Assembly (NCBI RefSeq): GCF_007991175.1
Contig: NZ_BJXV01000001.1
Span: 62,001 to 126,000, forward strand
Reading direction: 5' to 3'
DNA: 64,000 nt
Origin: Halovibrio variabilis
GTDB lineage: Bacteria; Pseudomonadota; Gammaproteobacteria; Pseudomonadales; Halomonadaceae
Below are positions 46,971 to 55,637 of the stretch, one piece after another. Every line of letters starts with the position of its first letter. Position 1 is the first letter of the stretch. The notes beneath the pieces are model-generated. The model was not told the origin of the DNA, searched no databases, and saw nothing but the letters and a program-made list of their open reading frames with translations. The translations under genes and the position numbers were made by a program.

Positions 46971-49900
46971 TTAATCTCCCCCCTCTTGTATAGCGTCGCG
47001 AGAACGGCTGATCAACCCTTGGCAATAGTCCACATCGGCGCCGATGCCCACATCGATCAGCGGCAAAAGAGCCGTGAGTGGGCCGGCGAGGGCGGCAAGC
47101 CCTGCGCTTGCTCCAGCGCGCCTTATCAGTTCTTCGCGATGCACGCCCGTTTCGATGTTATCGAAGGTGCCTCCCAAGTGAAGCGGAGAGCGCCCGATAA
47201 ACACGCTGGGGTCTTTGGGATGGGCGATGATGCTGATATCCAGGCGCTCCGTGTTCAGGTCCACCTGACCGCCCAGCGTGAACGTTGTGTCGGTGGTATC
47301 CATTACAGCAGTATCCAGCTGGGTTACGCCGTCGCGCACTTGCAGGTCGGCGTAGCTGCAATCAATCGGGATGGGGTCACGGTCACGTAGCCAGCTGAGG
47401 AAGGTCTGACCAGCATCAAGCCCGGCGATCTCCACCAGCAAAGCGTCGAGTTGTCCGCCGGCCATTAGCATCACCACGCCGCCATCGGCGGAGGCCAGAA
47501 GCTCTGCAACCGACGCGCCTTCAATCCAGAGTTTGCCGCGCCCGCCAAAGGTGCCGACGCTCTCGTCCGCTATCGCCCAATGGCGTAAGGCATCGTTAAG
47601 ATCTACTCCCTGGACTTCCACCTGTATCGTGCCGTTAGGAGGTTGGGTGCTTGCATCCAGGTCGAGTGTAAGATCGACATTGCCTTCACCCACACCGAAA
47701 CCCACAGGCTCGAACCGACCGCGCCCCTCCTCAAGGTCAAAGTCGATGGTGACGTTGGTCAATGGAATCAGGCCCGCACTCACAGACTCACCCCGGTAGC
47801 TTACTTCCGCTGATACTTGTTGCCATGCATCGGTGATGATAGCTGTATCGGGCAGCACGAAGCGGTCGTTGGCTTCGATCTCCTCTGGTGTCGCCCCGGC
47901 GAGAAAACCCAGGTCTTGGATATCCAAATGTGCAGAGCTAAGTTCTCCGGTTAATCGCGGTGGGTTGACGTTTGTGTCGAGGGCTAGATCGCCATTGAGA
48001 TCGCTGTCGCCAATGACCCCCGCGATATCGGTCAAGGTCCAACGTTGGTCTTGCAGGTTTAAATCGCCGGATACCGAATAGGGAGGGAGCTCCGGCAGCG
48101 CGAAGCCTAGTAGGCGGCTCAGGCGCTGTGGGTTCGGCCCTTCAAGGGCGAGTTGAAGATCCAGCCCTTCCAGGGCGAGCGGACGCAGTAGCGACCCTTG
48201 TAGCCTCAAGTGTGTTTCGACGACATTGGCTTCGCCATCCACCGCATAGGGACGCTCTGGATCGCGGGCATTGAGGAGCGGGTCGCCTCGCAGGCTGAGT
48301 GAGGCAGGCATGCCGTCGTAGCGGCCTTCGCCGCGCATTTGAAACGTCTGCGCTCCTGCGGCGGACCCTTGGGTTTCAAAGTTTAGGGTCAGTTCGGTGC
48401 CGTCTTCGGGGTCACTGAAGCGCAGCTCTGACGGTTCGAACATCAGCTGGCCGATGAACGGCAACAAAAAATCATTGCGTCTATCGCTGGGTAGCGTTTC
48501 ACGCATTGCCATGCGCAGCTCTCCGGATAGTCGGCCAAGCCGGTCTTCGAGGGGAGTGAAGGTGTCGCCCAGGCTGGTAAGGGCAATGTCATCTAGTTCG
48601 ACATCCAAGCGTCCGGCGGCCGGTGACTGCGCCGCGTCCAATGCAAGGCTAGCGGTCAGTGACCCTTCACCCAGGCGAAACTGTAGGGGTTGTGCTTCTA
48701 GTCTGCCTTCTTCCAGTTCGGCGTTGAGTACCAGCCCACCTAGCTCGAGCCCATTGGGCAATACCAGCGTAGTGGCGTTGAGGGCCAGTTGCCCATCGAA
48801 GCTGCGCAACGGCGCCAATAATGAGTCATCTTGAGCGTCATCGGCTGACTCGTTGGACGTCGCCGAGATTAGCTCGGTCATGTCGATACGACCTGCTTCA
48901 ATCTCGAGGTTCACCACCGTGCGTTCGCTATTAATAACCTCAAGGTTACCGCTAACATTGGTCGAGCCTATCTCACCGTCAACCTCTGTGGCGTTCCACT
49001 GCGCGTGGTCACGGCGCAAGGTTCCTGCGAGTCGAAAGTCGGGCAGCGGGGGTAACACCGGGCCAATCCAGTTTTCCAATGCCTGGCCGCTGTCCGCCGC
49101 CAGTACCATATCCGCTTCCAGCGTTTGCGGTGCCAGGATTGAGGCCAGCGTGGTATCCGCTTGAACGAACAAGCTGTTGGAAGTGGCTTCGGCTTCAAAG
49201 GGGTAATCGGGCTTCAGAGCGCCATTGTCTAGATCCACTAGGCTGGCTAGCGGCGCTCCGCTGGCTTGCAATACTAAAGGCTTGTCGCCAAAGGTGCCTT
49301 CCGCATTGAGCAACAGCCTCGGCGGTTGCTCCTCGGCGGTGGTCTCAAGCGACACCGCTAGCTCTGTGCCTGCCTCGTCGTTGCGGTAAACAATGTCCGC
49401 ATTAGCGATACGCAGGTGGTTAAGCAGGGTATCAGGCGCAAAGGTTGAGCGTTGTTCGATGGGCTCAAGCTCAAGAGTGAGTTCGCCGTCCAGGATGTCG
49501 CCGTGGGGCAACGTACCTACGAGTCGCGTTATATCCAGGCCTTTTAGCGTCATCTGAGCGTCTGCCTCTACGGTCTCCGGGCTGCTGGTCAGGCTTGCGC
49601 TTGCCTCAATGTTGCCGTCAGCGGCATCGAACGTTAAGGCATCAAGCGCAACGGTGTGCCCGGCAAGCTGAACGTGAGTTTGAACGTTCTGCAGCAGCGC
49701 CTGCTCCAGCAGCAAACGGTCTATGGATAAACCAATGCTACCGTTTAAGGCGGGTAACACGGGCACAGATAGCCCTGTCTCTTGCTCGTTCTCCGGCAGG
49801 ACGGCGCGTAAAGCGGCAACGTCAAGTTGTGAAGCGTGCAGTTGGCCGTTTAGCGACGGTGCTTCGCCAGTAGTCTCCATCACGAGCTCGCCGGACAGGT

Positions 49901-50873
49901 GGCTCTCGGCCGCTTCGACATCAATGTGGCGGATTCGCCATTCACTGCCTTCGCGTTCAAGCCGTGCCGCTGCCTCAAGACTAGCCAGCGTGAGCTGAGG
50001 TAAATCCAGCCATTGCGACCATTCGCCAAGGTTGTGCAGGCTCAATTCGACATCGGCTGTTAGTTGCCGCAAAGCCGGCGCTTGGGGAATCTCAAACGTG
50101 CCGGACAGGTGACTCTCGCCAGCACTAAGAGAAATATCGCCACCGAATGTCTGTTCGGCATTGAGAAAAGCGGCAATGGGGTCAGTGTATGCCTCTAGCT
50201 CAACGCGCCGTGGTTGTTGAGAAGGTTGTTGGGAAGGAGGTTGAGATGATGGCTTGGATGACGGTTGCTGAAATGGTGGCGACTGAAGCGTCAGCGTCGC
50301 TTGGGTATGCAATTCCTCGTCATCTGTTTGCATGTGAAGAGACGAAACGGACGCCTCTAGTGGGGTATCGGAATCTGCTCCCCAGTAGCGCACCGTTGAG
50401 TCGGAAACTGAAATAGAGGGGATATCGAAAGGCGCGTCGGCACCTTGCCCTGTTGGCGCTTGTGGTGTGGCTTGTTGGTCATCAAACGTCCAGTTTGGGG
50501 GGCCATCAGTGCGTTGCTCCAGGTTTAATGTCAAGCCGGAAAACGTGAGCTCTTTCAGCTTCAGTTCCCCTTGCAGAAGATCGCTCAGCGAGGGTGTGAT
50601 AGTGGCCTGCTCTGCCTCCAGTAAGTGGTTAGAGGCAGCCCATTCAGGGTTGCCTAATGCCACCTTATTAAGAGCAAGCTGCGGGCGAGGAAACAGGCTG
50701 ACCTCCACATCGCCATGGATAGCCGCCGAACGCCCCGTTGACTGCTCAATACGCTCAGTGATCACAGGCTTTAAAAAATCCCAGGCGATTAACTCTATGA
50801 TAAGAATAATAAGCGCCACTGCAACGAGCGGTACAAGGCCCCACGCTAGGCGTTTTGAAGCGACATTTGTCAT
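46971..50873 (-). CDS. Very large AsmA-family envelope protein
   Basis: About 1300 residues, twice the length of E. coli AsmA (617). One N-terminal membrane anchor (LVPLVAVALIILIIELIAWD) is followed by the AsmA signature (TGRSAAIHGDVEVSLFPRPQ, LALNKVALGNPEWA) and a long repetitive beta-rich periplasmic region, with a C-terminal AsmA-type end. A Gln/Pro/Ser-rich spacer (PSSKPSSQPPSQQPSQQPRR) occurs near residue 205. Members of this family are thought to bridge membranes and move phospholipids. The start at 50873 follows GGAG by 8 bases. A BON lipoprotein follows in the same operon. Confidence 0.88.
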   Translation of the reverse strand: MTNVASKRLAWGLVPLVAVALIILIIELIAWDFLKPVITERIEQSTGRSAAIHGDVEVSLFPRPQLALNKVALGNPEWAASNHLLEAEQATITPSLSDLLQGELKLKELTFSGLTLNLEQRTDGPPNWTFDDQQATPQAPTGQGADAPFDIPSISVSDSTVRYWGADSDTPLEASVSSLHMQTDDEELHTQATLTLQSPPFQQPSSKPSSQPPSQQPSQQPRRVELEAYTDPIAAFLNAEQTFGGDISLSAGESHLSGTFEIPQAPALRQLTADVELSLHNLGEWSQWLDLPQLTLASLEAAARLEREGSEWRIRHIDVEAAESHLSGELVMETTGEAPSLNGQLHASQLDVAALRAVLPENEQETGLSVPVLPALNGSIGLSIDRLLLEQALLQNVQTHVQLAGHTVALDALTFDAADGNIEASASLTSSPETVEADAQMTLKGLDITRLVGTLPHGDILDGELTLELEPIEQRSTFAPDTLLNHLRIANADIVYRNDEAGTELAVSLETTAEEQPPRLLLNAEGTFGDKPLVLQASGAPLASLVDLDNGALKPDYPFEAEATSNSLFVQADTTLASILAPQTLEADMVLAADSGQALENWIGPVLPPLPDFRLAGTLRRDHAQWNATEVDGEIGSTNVSGNLEVINSERTVVNLEIEAGRIDMTELISATSNESADDAQDDSLLAPLRSFDGQLALNATTLVLPNGLELGGLVLNAELEEGRLEAQPLQFRLGEGSLTASLALDAAQSPAAGRLDVELDDIALTSLGDTFTPLEDRLGRLSGELRMAMRETLPSDRRNDFLLPFIGQLMFEPSELRFSDPEDGTELTLNFETQGSAAGAQTFQMRGEGRYDGMPASLSLRGDPLLNARDPERPYAVDGEANVVETHLRLQGSLLRPLALEGLDLQLALEGPNPQRLSRLLGFALPELPPYSVSGDLNLQDQRWTLTDIAGVIGDSDLNGDLALDTNVNPPRLTGELSSAHLDIQDLGFLAGATPEEIEANDRFVLPDTAIITDAWQQVSAEVSYRGESVSAGLIPLTNVTIDFDLEEGRGRFEPVGFGVGEGNVDLTLDLDASTQPPNGTIQVEVQGVDLNDALRHWAIADESVGTFGGRGKLWIEGASVAELLASADGGVVMLMAGGQLDALLVEIAGLDAGQTFLSWLRDRDPIPIDCSYADLQVRDGVTQLDTAVMDTTDTTFTLGGQVDLNTERLDISIIAHPKDPSVFIGRSPLHLGGTFDNIETGVHREELIRRAGASAGLAALAGPLTALLPLIDVGIGADVDYCQGLISRSRDAIQEGGD

Positions 50874-51242
50874 TGTGTTAGCTCCCCGCATAGACATTTA
50901 GCGTAGCGATACTTGCCACGTCATAACACTCTTTTCGGAATTTATAGCCGTTACTTGCTTAGTTATTACTATAGTAGCTGTGAGTAAATTTAACTGTATT
51001 TGATGGCCTGTGTTTAAAGTTAGCAAGCAAAGCTATTTTTTGGGATGCTTAATTTTTTATTTAGTTGTTAACGAAGGTTAAAAATTGAGTGGTCGAGAGA
51101 GTGCCGGTGAGGTATGTCTTATGAATGCGTATTTTTTTAATATTCATGTAGTTACAGTTTTTATTGTCTATTTTCCCTCCCTTTACACTTTAAAAATTGT
51201 CTTCTATCTTATTAATGACACCAAGCAAAAGGGAGATGTGAT
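50874..51242. other. AT-rich divergent intergenic region
   Basis: 369 bases between the AsmA gene (minus) and the first PRC-barrel gene (plus), very AT-rich from 50930 on. It presumably holds both promoters. No operator or RNA can be identified with confidence. Confidence 0.45.
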
Positions 51243-51986
51243 ATGTCGATCAAACGGAAGGTTTGTGTCTCTACATTAACGGTTGCTGCTGGCGCTGCTG
51301 CGTTTCACGTTCAGGCGCAGGACGAAATGGTCAGGCCGTTAAGTGATTGGAATTATGAAGATATTTATCAGCAGGGCGGTATAAGAGCCGATAACATAAT
51401 GGGCGCGGAGGTCTTTGGAAGTAATCAAGAAGAGATCGGTCGTGTCGAAAATGTGCTCATTACCCAAGATAACCAAGTCACTGCCATCATCGCCCAGGTA
51501 GGTGGTTTTTGGGTTGTTGGGGGCACCCATGTGTTAGTTCCCTGGGAAGAAGTGGAGCTGCACGAAGATGGCGTGATGATTCCGGTCACAGAAGACAATG
51601 CCGATGAGTATGGCCTGTTTGCCTCTGAAGAATACGTTGCTGAGCAGGATCTTAGTCAAGTTCAGCAAGTGGAAGGTAATCTTGAAACCGGGTCGGGAGT
51701 ATGGAAACTTTCTGATTTGCTAAACGACTACGCCTCGATTGGCGAAGGCGTCGGCTATGGTTATATCGACAATGTTCTCTTTACGCGTGAGGGGGAGATA
51801 CAGGCAATTATCGTAGAGTCTGATGTTGGCTATGGCGGTGGTGGTGCCTACGCCTATCCCTTTTACGGGTATGGATATGACTGGTCGCCAGGCTACCCAA
51901 CTTATTCTGTCCAATACAACGAAGACGAAATTGGCGACATGGAAGCGTTTGACTATGACCGGTACGACGGCCTATTGGAAGATTAG
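51243..51986 (+). CDS. Secreted double PRC-barrel protein, copy 1
   Basis: 247 residues with a signal peptide (MSIKRKVCVSTLTVAAGAAA, cut after VQA). Two PRC-barrel-like modules: the first is IMGAEVFGSNQEEIGRVENV with ITQDNQVTAIIAQVGGFW; the second is WKLSDLLNDYASIGEGVGYG with REGEIQAIIVESDVGYGGGG. The C-terminus is Tyr/Gly/Asp-rich (YAYPFYGYGYDWSPGYPTYS). A close paralogue lies 316 bases downstream. PRC barrels mediate protein or RNA contacts, and periplasmic versions occur in stress-related proteins. Specific function unknown. Confidence 0.85.
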   Translation: MSIKRKVCVSTLTVAAGAAAFHVQAQDEMVRPLSDWNYEDIYQQGGIRADNIMGAEVFGSNQEEIGRVENVLITQDNQVTAIIAQVGGFWVVGGTHVLVPWEEVELHEDGVMIPVTEDNADEYGLFASEEYVAEQDLSQVQQVEGNLETGSGVWKLSDLLNDYASIGEGVGYGYIDNVLFTREGEIQAIIVESDVGYGGGGAYAYPFYGYGYDWSPGYPTYSVQYNEDEIGDMEAFDYDRYDGLLED

Positions 51987-52032
51987 TCACTAACGGCATT
52001 AGTGACAAACACTAATTTAGCTGGCTGGTTTC

Positions 52033-52070
52033 TTGCTGGACGCTTTGCCCATCGGCAAGGCGTCCAGCAA
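52033..52070 (+). terminator. Hairpin after the first PRC-barrel gene
   Basis: Stem TTGCTGGACGCTTTGCC / GGCAAGGCGTCCAGCAA with a CATC loop and one mismatch. There is no strong T-run, so termination efficiency is uncertain. The remainder of 51987-52302 is AT-rich with no gene. Confidence 0.7.
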
Positions 52071-52302
52071 ACAGTGTGACGATGAAAAGTGGTTTTATAG
52101 AGTTCCCCCCATAATTAAAGCCAGTCACTTCAAATAATAAAACTAAACGATAGTTTTTGAAATGGGTTTTAATCGATGCTCTATTCAGATGATCTATTAA
52201 TAAAGATGTCTCCCTTTACAGAAACCATCTTTTCTAATAACTATTTTTTCTAACAGCTATCTTTTCTAACCTAGCGGTACAGCAAAAGACGGGAGATACG
52301 CA

Positions 52303-53058
52303 ATGTCAATCAAGCGGAATGTTTTTTTAACAACATTAGCTATCACTGCTACTGCCGCTGCGGTGCAAATCCAGGCCCAGCAAACCCCGGCTCAGGAAAA
52401 CGTGATAAAACCTTTAAGTGGATGGAATTATGAAGAGATATATGCAAAGGGAGGTATAAGAGCTGATAGCCTAATGGATGCTGAGGTCTTTGGTGAAAAT
52501 GAAGACGAAATCGGTAGCGTCGAAAATGTCCTAATTACGCAGGACAATAATATTACAGCGATCATCGCTCAAGTAGGAGGGTGGTGGGGTATTGGCGATA
52601 CTCACGTCCTGGTTCCTTGGGAAGAAGTTGAGATTCATGAAGATGGCGTCATGGTGCCTGTAACAGAAGACAATGCAGATGATTATGGGCTCTTTGCTTC
52701 TAACGAATACATTACCCAGCAAGATCTCAGTCAGATCCAGCGAGTAGAGGAAGGCATTGAAGCCGGTATAGGTGTGTGGAAGCTGACAGACTTGTTAGAT
52801 GACTATGCAACGGTTGGAGAAGGTATTGGCTATGGGTATATCAACAATATCCTTTTCTCACGCGAGGGTAAGATTCAAGCTGTCATTGTAGAGACAGGCG
52901 CCGGTTTTGGCTCTGGTACATACGCTTACCCCTTTTATGGAGGCGGGTATGGCTGGAACCCTGGCCATACCGCTTATACCTTGCAATATGATGAAGATGA
53001 AGTTGGCGATATGGAATCTTTTGACTACAACCGATATAACGGGCTTCTGGATGAGTAA
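52303..53058 (+). CDS. Secreted double PRC-barrel protein, copy 2
   Basis: 251 residues, colinear with the copy at 51243-51986 through nearly the whole length: same signal peptide type (MSIKRNVFLTTLAITATAAA), same LMDAEVFGENEDEIGSVENV and ITQDNNITAIIAQVGGWW blocks, same C-terminal YAYPFYGGGYGWN. The divergence is mostly conservative, so both copies appear to be under selection. GGGAG precedes the ATG. Likely a tandem duplication. Both genes have their own upstream regions, suggesting separate regulation. Confidence 0.85.
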   Translation: MSIKRNVFLTTLAITATAAAVQIQAQQTPAQENVIKPLSGWNYEEIYAKGGIRADSLMDAEVFGENEDEIGSVENVLITQDNNITAIIAQVGGWWGIGDTHVLVPWEEVEIHEDGVMVPVTEDNADDYGLFASNEYITQQDLSQIQRVEEGIEAGIGVWKLTDLLDDYATVGEGIGYGYINNILFSREGKIQAVIVETGAGFGSGTYAYPFYGGGYGWNPGHTAYTLQYDEDEVGDMESFDYNRYNGLLDE

Positions 53059-53179
53059 TAGTTAGTGGCTTCAGCTATTGCTTGAATTCAGGGTGCTTGG
53101 CCTGATTATACGTCGTCCCAATAGAGTGTTTTTTGTCTGCTACCTTGGTTAGTTCCTACCGGCTTAAAAAGGAGAGGCT

Positions 53180-54646
53180 GTGACAAGGACGAACCACAAG
53201 CTAGATACGCATTTTCGTGACAAGGTACCTTCACCGCCCCAAGGGCACAGTCGAATTAAATGGTATGGCCCCGGCCTGCTTTGGATGCTCTCTGCCGTAG
53301 GAACGGGGTCAATACTCTTTACCCCGCGCGTAGCCTCTGCTTACGAATACCAGTTGCTCTGGATCTTGCTCGTCGTCGTACTGTTCATGTGGGTCATGAT
53401 CCGCGAGATGGCGCGTTATTCAATTGTCAGCGGGCACACCATGCTGGAGGGCATGCATAGCCTTGGCGGCCCCCGGGACTGGGCGGTTTGGGTTATCTTC
53501 GTTCCCCAGTTACTTGCGGCGGGGATCGGGATTGCCGGGTTAGCCGCAGTGGTGGGTAGTGCGTTGGGGGCATTTTTACCCGGCCCTAATACACTCTACG
53601 CTATCAGTATGGTGGTGTTCTCTACGCTTTTTACCGCCACCGGGCGCTATTCCCTGATCGAATCTTTCAGCCGACTAATGGCGTTGGCCCTGATGGTAAT
53701 GGCCATCGTTACTGCAGCCATCGTCTTCCCGGCTCCGCAGAAGGTTGCTCAAGGCCTGATGCCTGGCTTGCCGGATAACCTGGATCTGTATGTAGTACTG
53801 CCATGGGTGGGGACTATTCTCGCTGGCTCCATGGGCATTGTTTGGTTCGGTTACTGGACGGCGACCCGCGGCTTTGGCGGTGGTTTACAAGGACGCGAGC
53901 CAGACGATGAGGTGCCGGCGTCGTCGCGCAACGAGATTGAGGGTACAGAGAGCGAGTCCATGGATACCCGACTTGCTAACGCACGGGGTTGGATACGAAC
54001 CATGACTAAGACTGCTGCTTTGGGCGTCGTAGGCGGTCTGATTGTGATTTTCTCGTTTATGGTATTGGGAGCTGAGCTACTTGCCCCGCAAGGGATCATG
54101 CCCCAGGGGCCTGAAGTCGCGGTAGATTTGACCAATATTTTTTCTGATGTATGGGGTGAGTTCGGCAGGTACCTGCTGCTGACAGCAATTGTGATTGCCC
54201 TGGGCGGCAGTATCCTGGCAAATCAAGACGGCTGGGGCCGTAGCTTCGCTGACATGACGCTGATCTTGACGCAGAGTCAGCGCAACGATCAAGGGGCTAG
54301 GCTGCTTAAGAGCCTGGATACCCTCGACCGAAAGTTACCGTGGCCGCTGTTCGAGCGCCGCTGGCTTAAGCGCTTATATATTGTAACGGTGACAGGGCTG
54401 GTGCCGGTGATAATACTGTTGCTGTTCAACGATCCCGTTCAGGTGATGTCGGTCTCGGGTATCATCGCCGCCGCTCATACGCCGTTTATCGCGTTGACCG
54501 CTCTCTATGTGAATAGGTCACGGTTGCCCACTAGCCTGCGCCCAGGGCTTCCCGCTACGCTGACCATGGGGCTTGCGGGGCTTTTCTATCTTGGCTTCGC
54601 GATCCTTTATCTGTTGAATATGCTCGGCATGGTTGGTGGCCAGTAA
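53180..54646 (+). CDS. Nramp-like transporter lacking canonical metal-site motifs
   Basis: Inner-membrane protein, 488 residues, about 11 membrane segments in Nramp arrangement: KWYGPGLLWMLSAVGTGSIL (TM1), MIREMARYSIVSGHTMLEG (TM3 region), and QDGWGRSFADM in a later segment. Classical Nramp proteins have DPGN in TM1 and MPH in TM6; here TM1 reads GTGS and TM6 GAELLAPQ. A long hydrophilic loop (~235-275) splits the protein. Translation starts at GTG 53180 after AGGAG. It may carry a substrate other than Mn/Fe. Annotated by fold resemblance only. Confidence 0.75.
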   Translation: MTRTNHKLDTHFRDKVPSPPQGHSRIKWYGPGLLWMLSAVGTGSILFTPRVASAYEYQLLWILLVVVLFMWVMIREMARYSIVSGHTMLEGMHSLGGPRDWAVWVIFVPQLLAAGIGIAGLAAVVGSALGAFLPGPNTLYAISMVVFSTLFTATGRYSLIESFSRLMALALMVMAIVTAAIVFPAPQKVAQGLMPGLPDNLDLYVVLPWVGTILAGSMGIVWFGYWTATRGFGGGLQGREPDDEVPASSRNEIEGTESESMDTRLANARGWIRTMTKTAALGVVGGLIVIFSFMVLGAELLAPQGIMPQGPEVAVDLTNIFSDVWGEFGRYLLLTAIVIALGGSILANQDGWGRSFADMTLILTQSQRNDQGARLLKSLDTLDRKLPWPLFERRWLKRLYIVTVTGLVPVIILLLFNDPVQVMSVSGIIAAAHTPFIALTALYVNRSRLPTSLRPGLPATLTMGLAGLFYLGFAILYLLNMLGMVGGQ

Positions 54647-54669
54647 CGCCAGCTTGGTCGGCTGGCGTT
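54645..54669. terminator. Hairpin between convergent Nramp-like and NYN genes
   Basis: Stem AACGCCAGC / GCTGGCGTT with a 7-base loop directly at the Nramp-like stop codon, followed by GTTTTT 20 bases later. Likely a shared terminator. Confidence 0.65.
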
Positions 54670-54699
54670 AATCGCCCGACCTTGTTTTTAGCGCCTTTT

Positions 54700-55176
54700 T
54701 TATCCCAACAGAAGCGCTTTATCGATCGCTATAAACTCGCTGGCCTCGTTCATTAGCGAAGCGGCTGTTAACTGAGGAACGCCATACACTTCGACTTTTT
54801 TGCCATAGCCAACGCGAATTTTATGGGCTAGAAGGTCGAAGTCTCCATCGCCTGACACCAGCACAATCACATCAGCCTGTTCAGCGTACTCCATGGCGTC
54901 GAGGGCAATGCCCACGTCCCAATCGCCTTTCGCAGAACCATCCGAACGTTGAATAAAAGGCTTCAGCTTTACGTCAAAACCAATGGCTCTAAGTATGCCT
55001 TGAAACTCCCGTTGCTTTTGGTCACCTCTATCGATGGCATAACAAAAGGCCTTCACGACCTCTCTGTTGGCGGTGGCCTGCGCCCAAAACTTGTTGTAGT
55101 CAAAGTTTTTGCCATAGGCCTGTCGCACGGTGTAATAGACGTTTTGGACATCGACAAAAATCGCCACTGTAAGCAT
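54700..55176 (-). CDS. NYN-domain (LabA/DUF88) protein
   Basis: 158 residues. PIN-like NYN fold: VAIFVDVQNVYYTVRQAYGK carries the first acidic/Asn motif, AMEYAEQADVIVLVSGDGDF the second acidic cluster, and KKVEVYGVPQLTAASLMNEA closes the fold. The acidic residues expected for a metal-dependent nuclease are present, so an RNase role is plausible. The start at 55176 follows AAGGA by 8 bases. Three tandem 18-base repeats lie immediately upstream of the gene. Confidence 0.85.
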   Translation of the reverse strand: MLTVAIFVDVQNVYYTVRQAYGKNFDYNKFWAQATANREVVKAFCYAIDRGDQKQREFQGILRAIGFDVKLKPFIQRSDGSAKGDWDVGIALDAMEYAEQADVIVLVSGDGDFDLLAHKIRVGYGKKVEVYGVPQLTAASLMNEASEFIAIDKALLLG

Positions 55177-55196
55177 AGTGCGTTCCTTTTTTACCA

Positions 55197-55250
55197 TTGT
55201 TATTCAGCAAAATGTTGTTATTCAGCAAAATGTTGTTATTCAGCAAAATA
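55197..55250. repeat. Three tandem copies of an 18-base unit
   Basis: TTGTTATTCAGCAAAATG at 55197-55214, exactly repeated at 55215-55232, and with one change at the last base at 55233-55250. It lies 21 bases from the NYN start, in its promoter/leader region. The array length may vary between strains. Confidence 0.9.
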
Positions 55251-55637
55251 TGGTGAGTAGAGCGACGCTAGGCGCTATGGCGGGAATTGACCATTGTCGC
55301 CCGCTTAAGCGATGGGTGCAAAAGAGGGCGTTAGCTGGTCAGCCCCGTCAGCCCGTTGAGCTGCACGTCAGCGCCTTGACCCCGCTTCAGTTTGGAATGT
55401 ATCTGCCGTAAACTGGCAAAGGTTTGAAAGCGACATTGAGCGTTTGATTTGCGACCAATCGCTGGATTTGCAAGATAAGGTCTGCCGTTACCTAAACCAT
55501 TCGTGCCAATATGCGACTAAAGAGTAGTGTCCCATGTATGAGTCAGTGTTCAACTCAGTACAGGGAAGCCGAACAACGCCAGCGACACCTAAATCAATAA
55601 GAAAATTTATGACCTAAAGGTGACTGAGGTAGGAAAG
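55251..55637. other. Intergenic region between NYN and GbdR-like genes
   Basis: About 390 bases with no supportable gene. It contains the promoter of the GbdR-like gene; no clear operator is seen. Confidence 0.45.
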
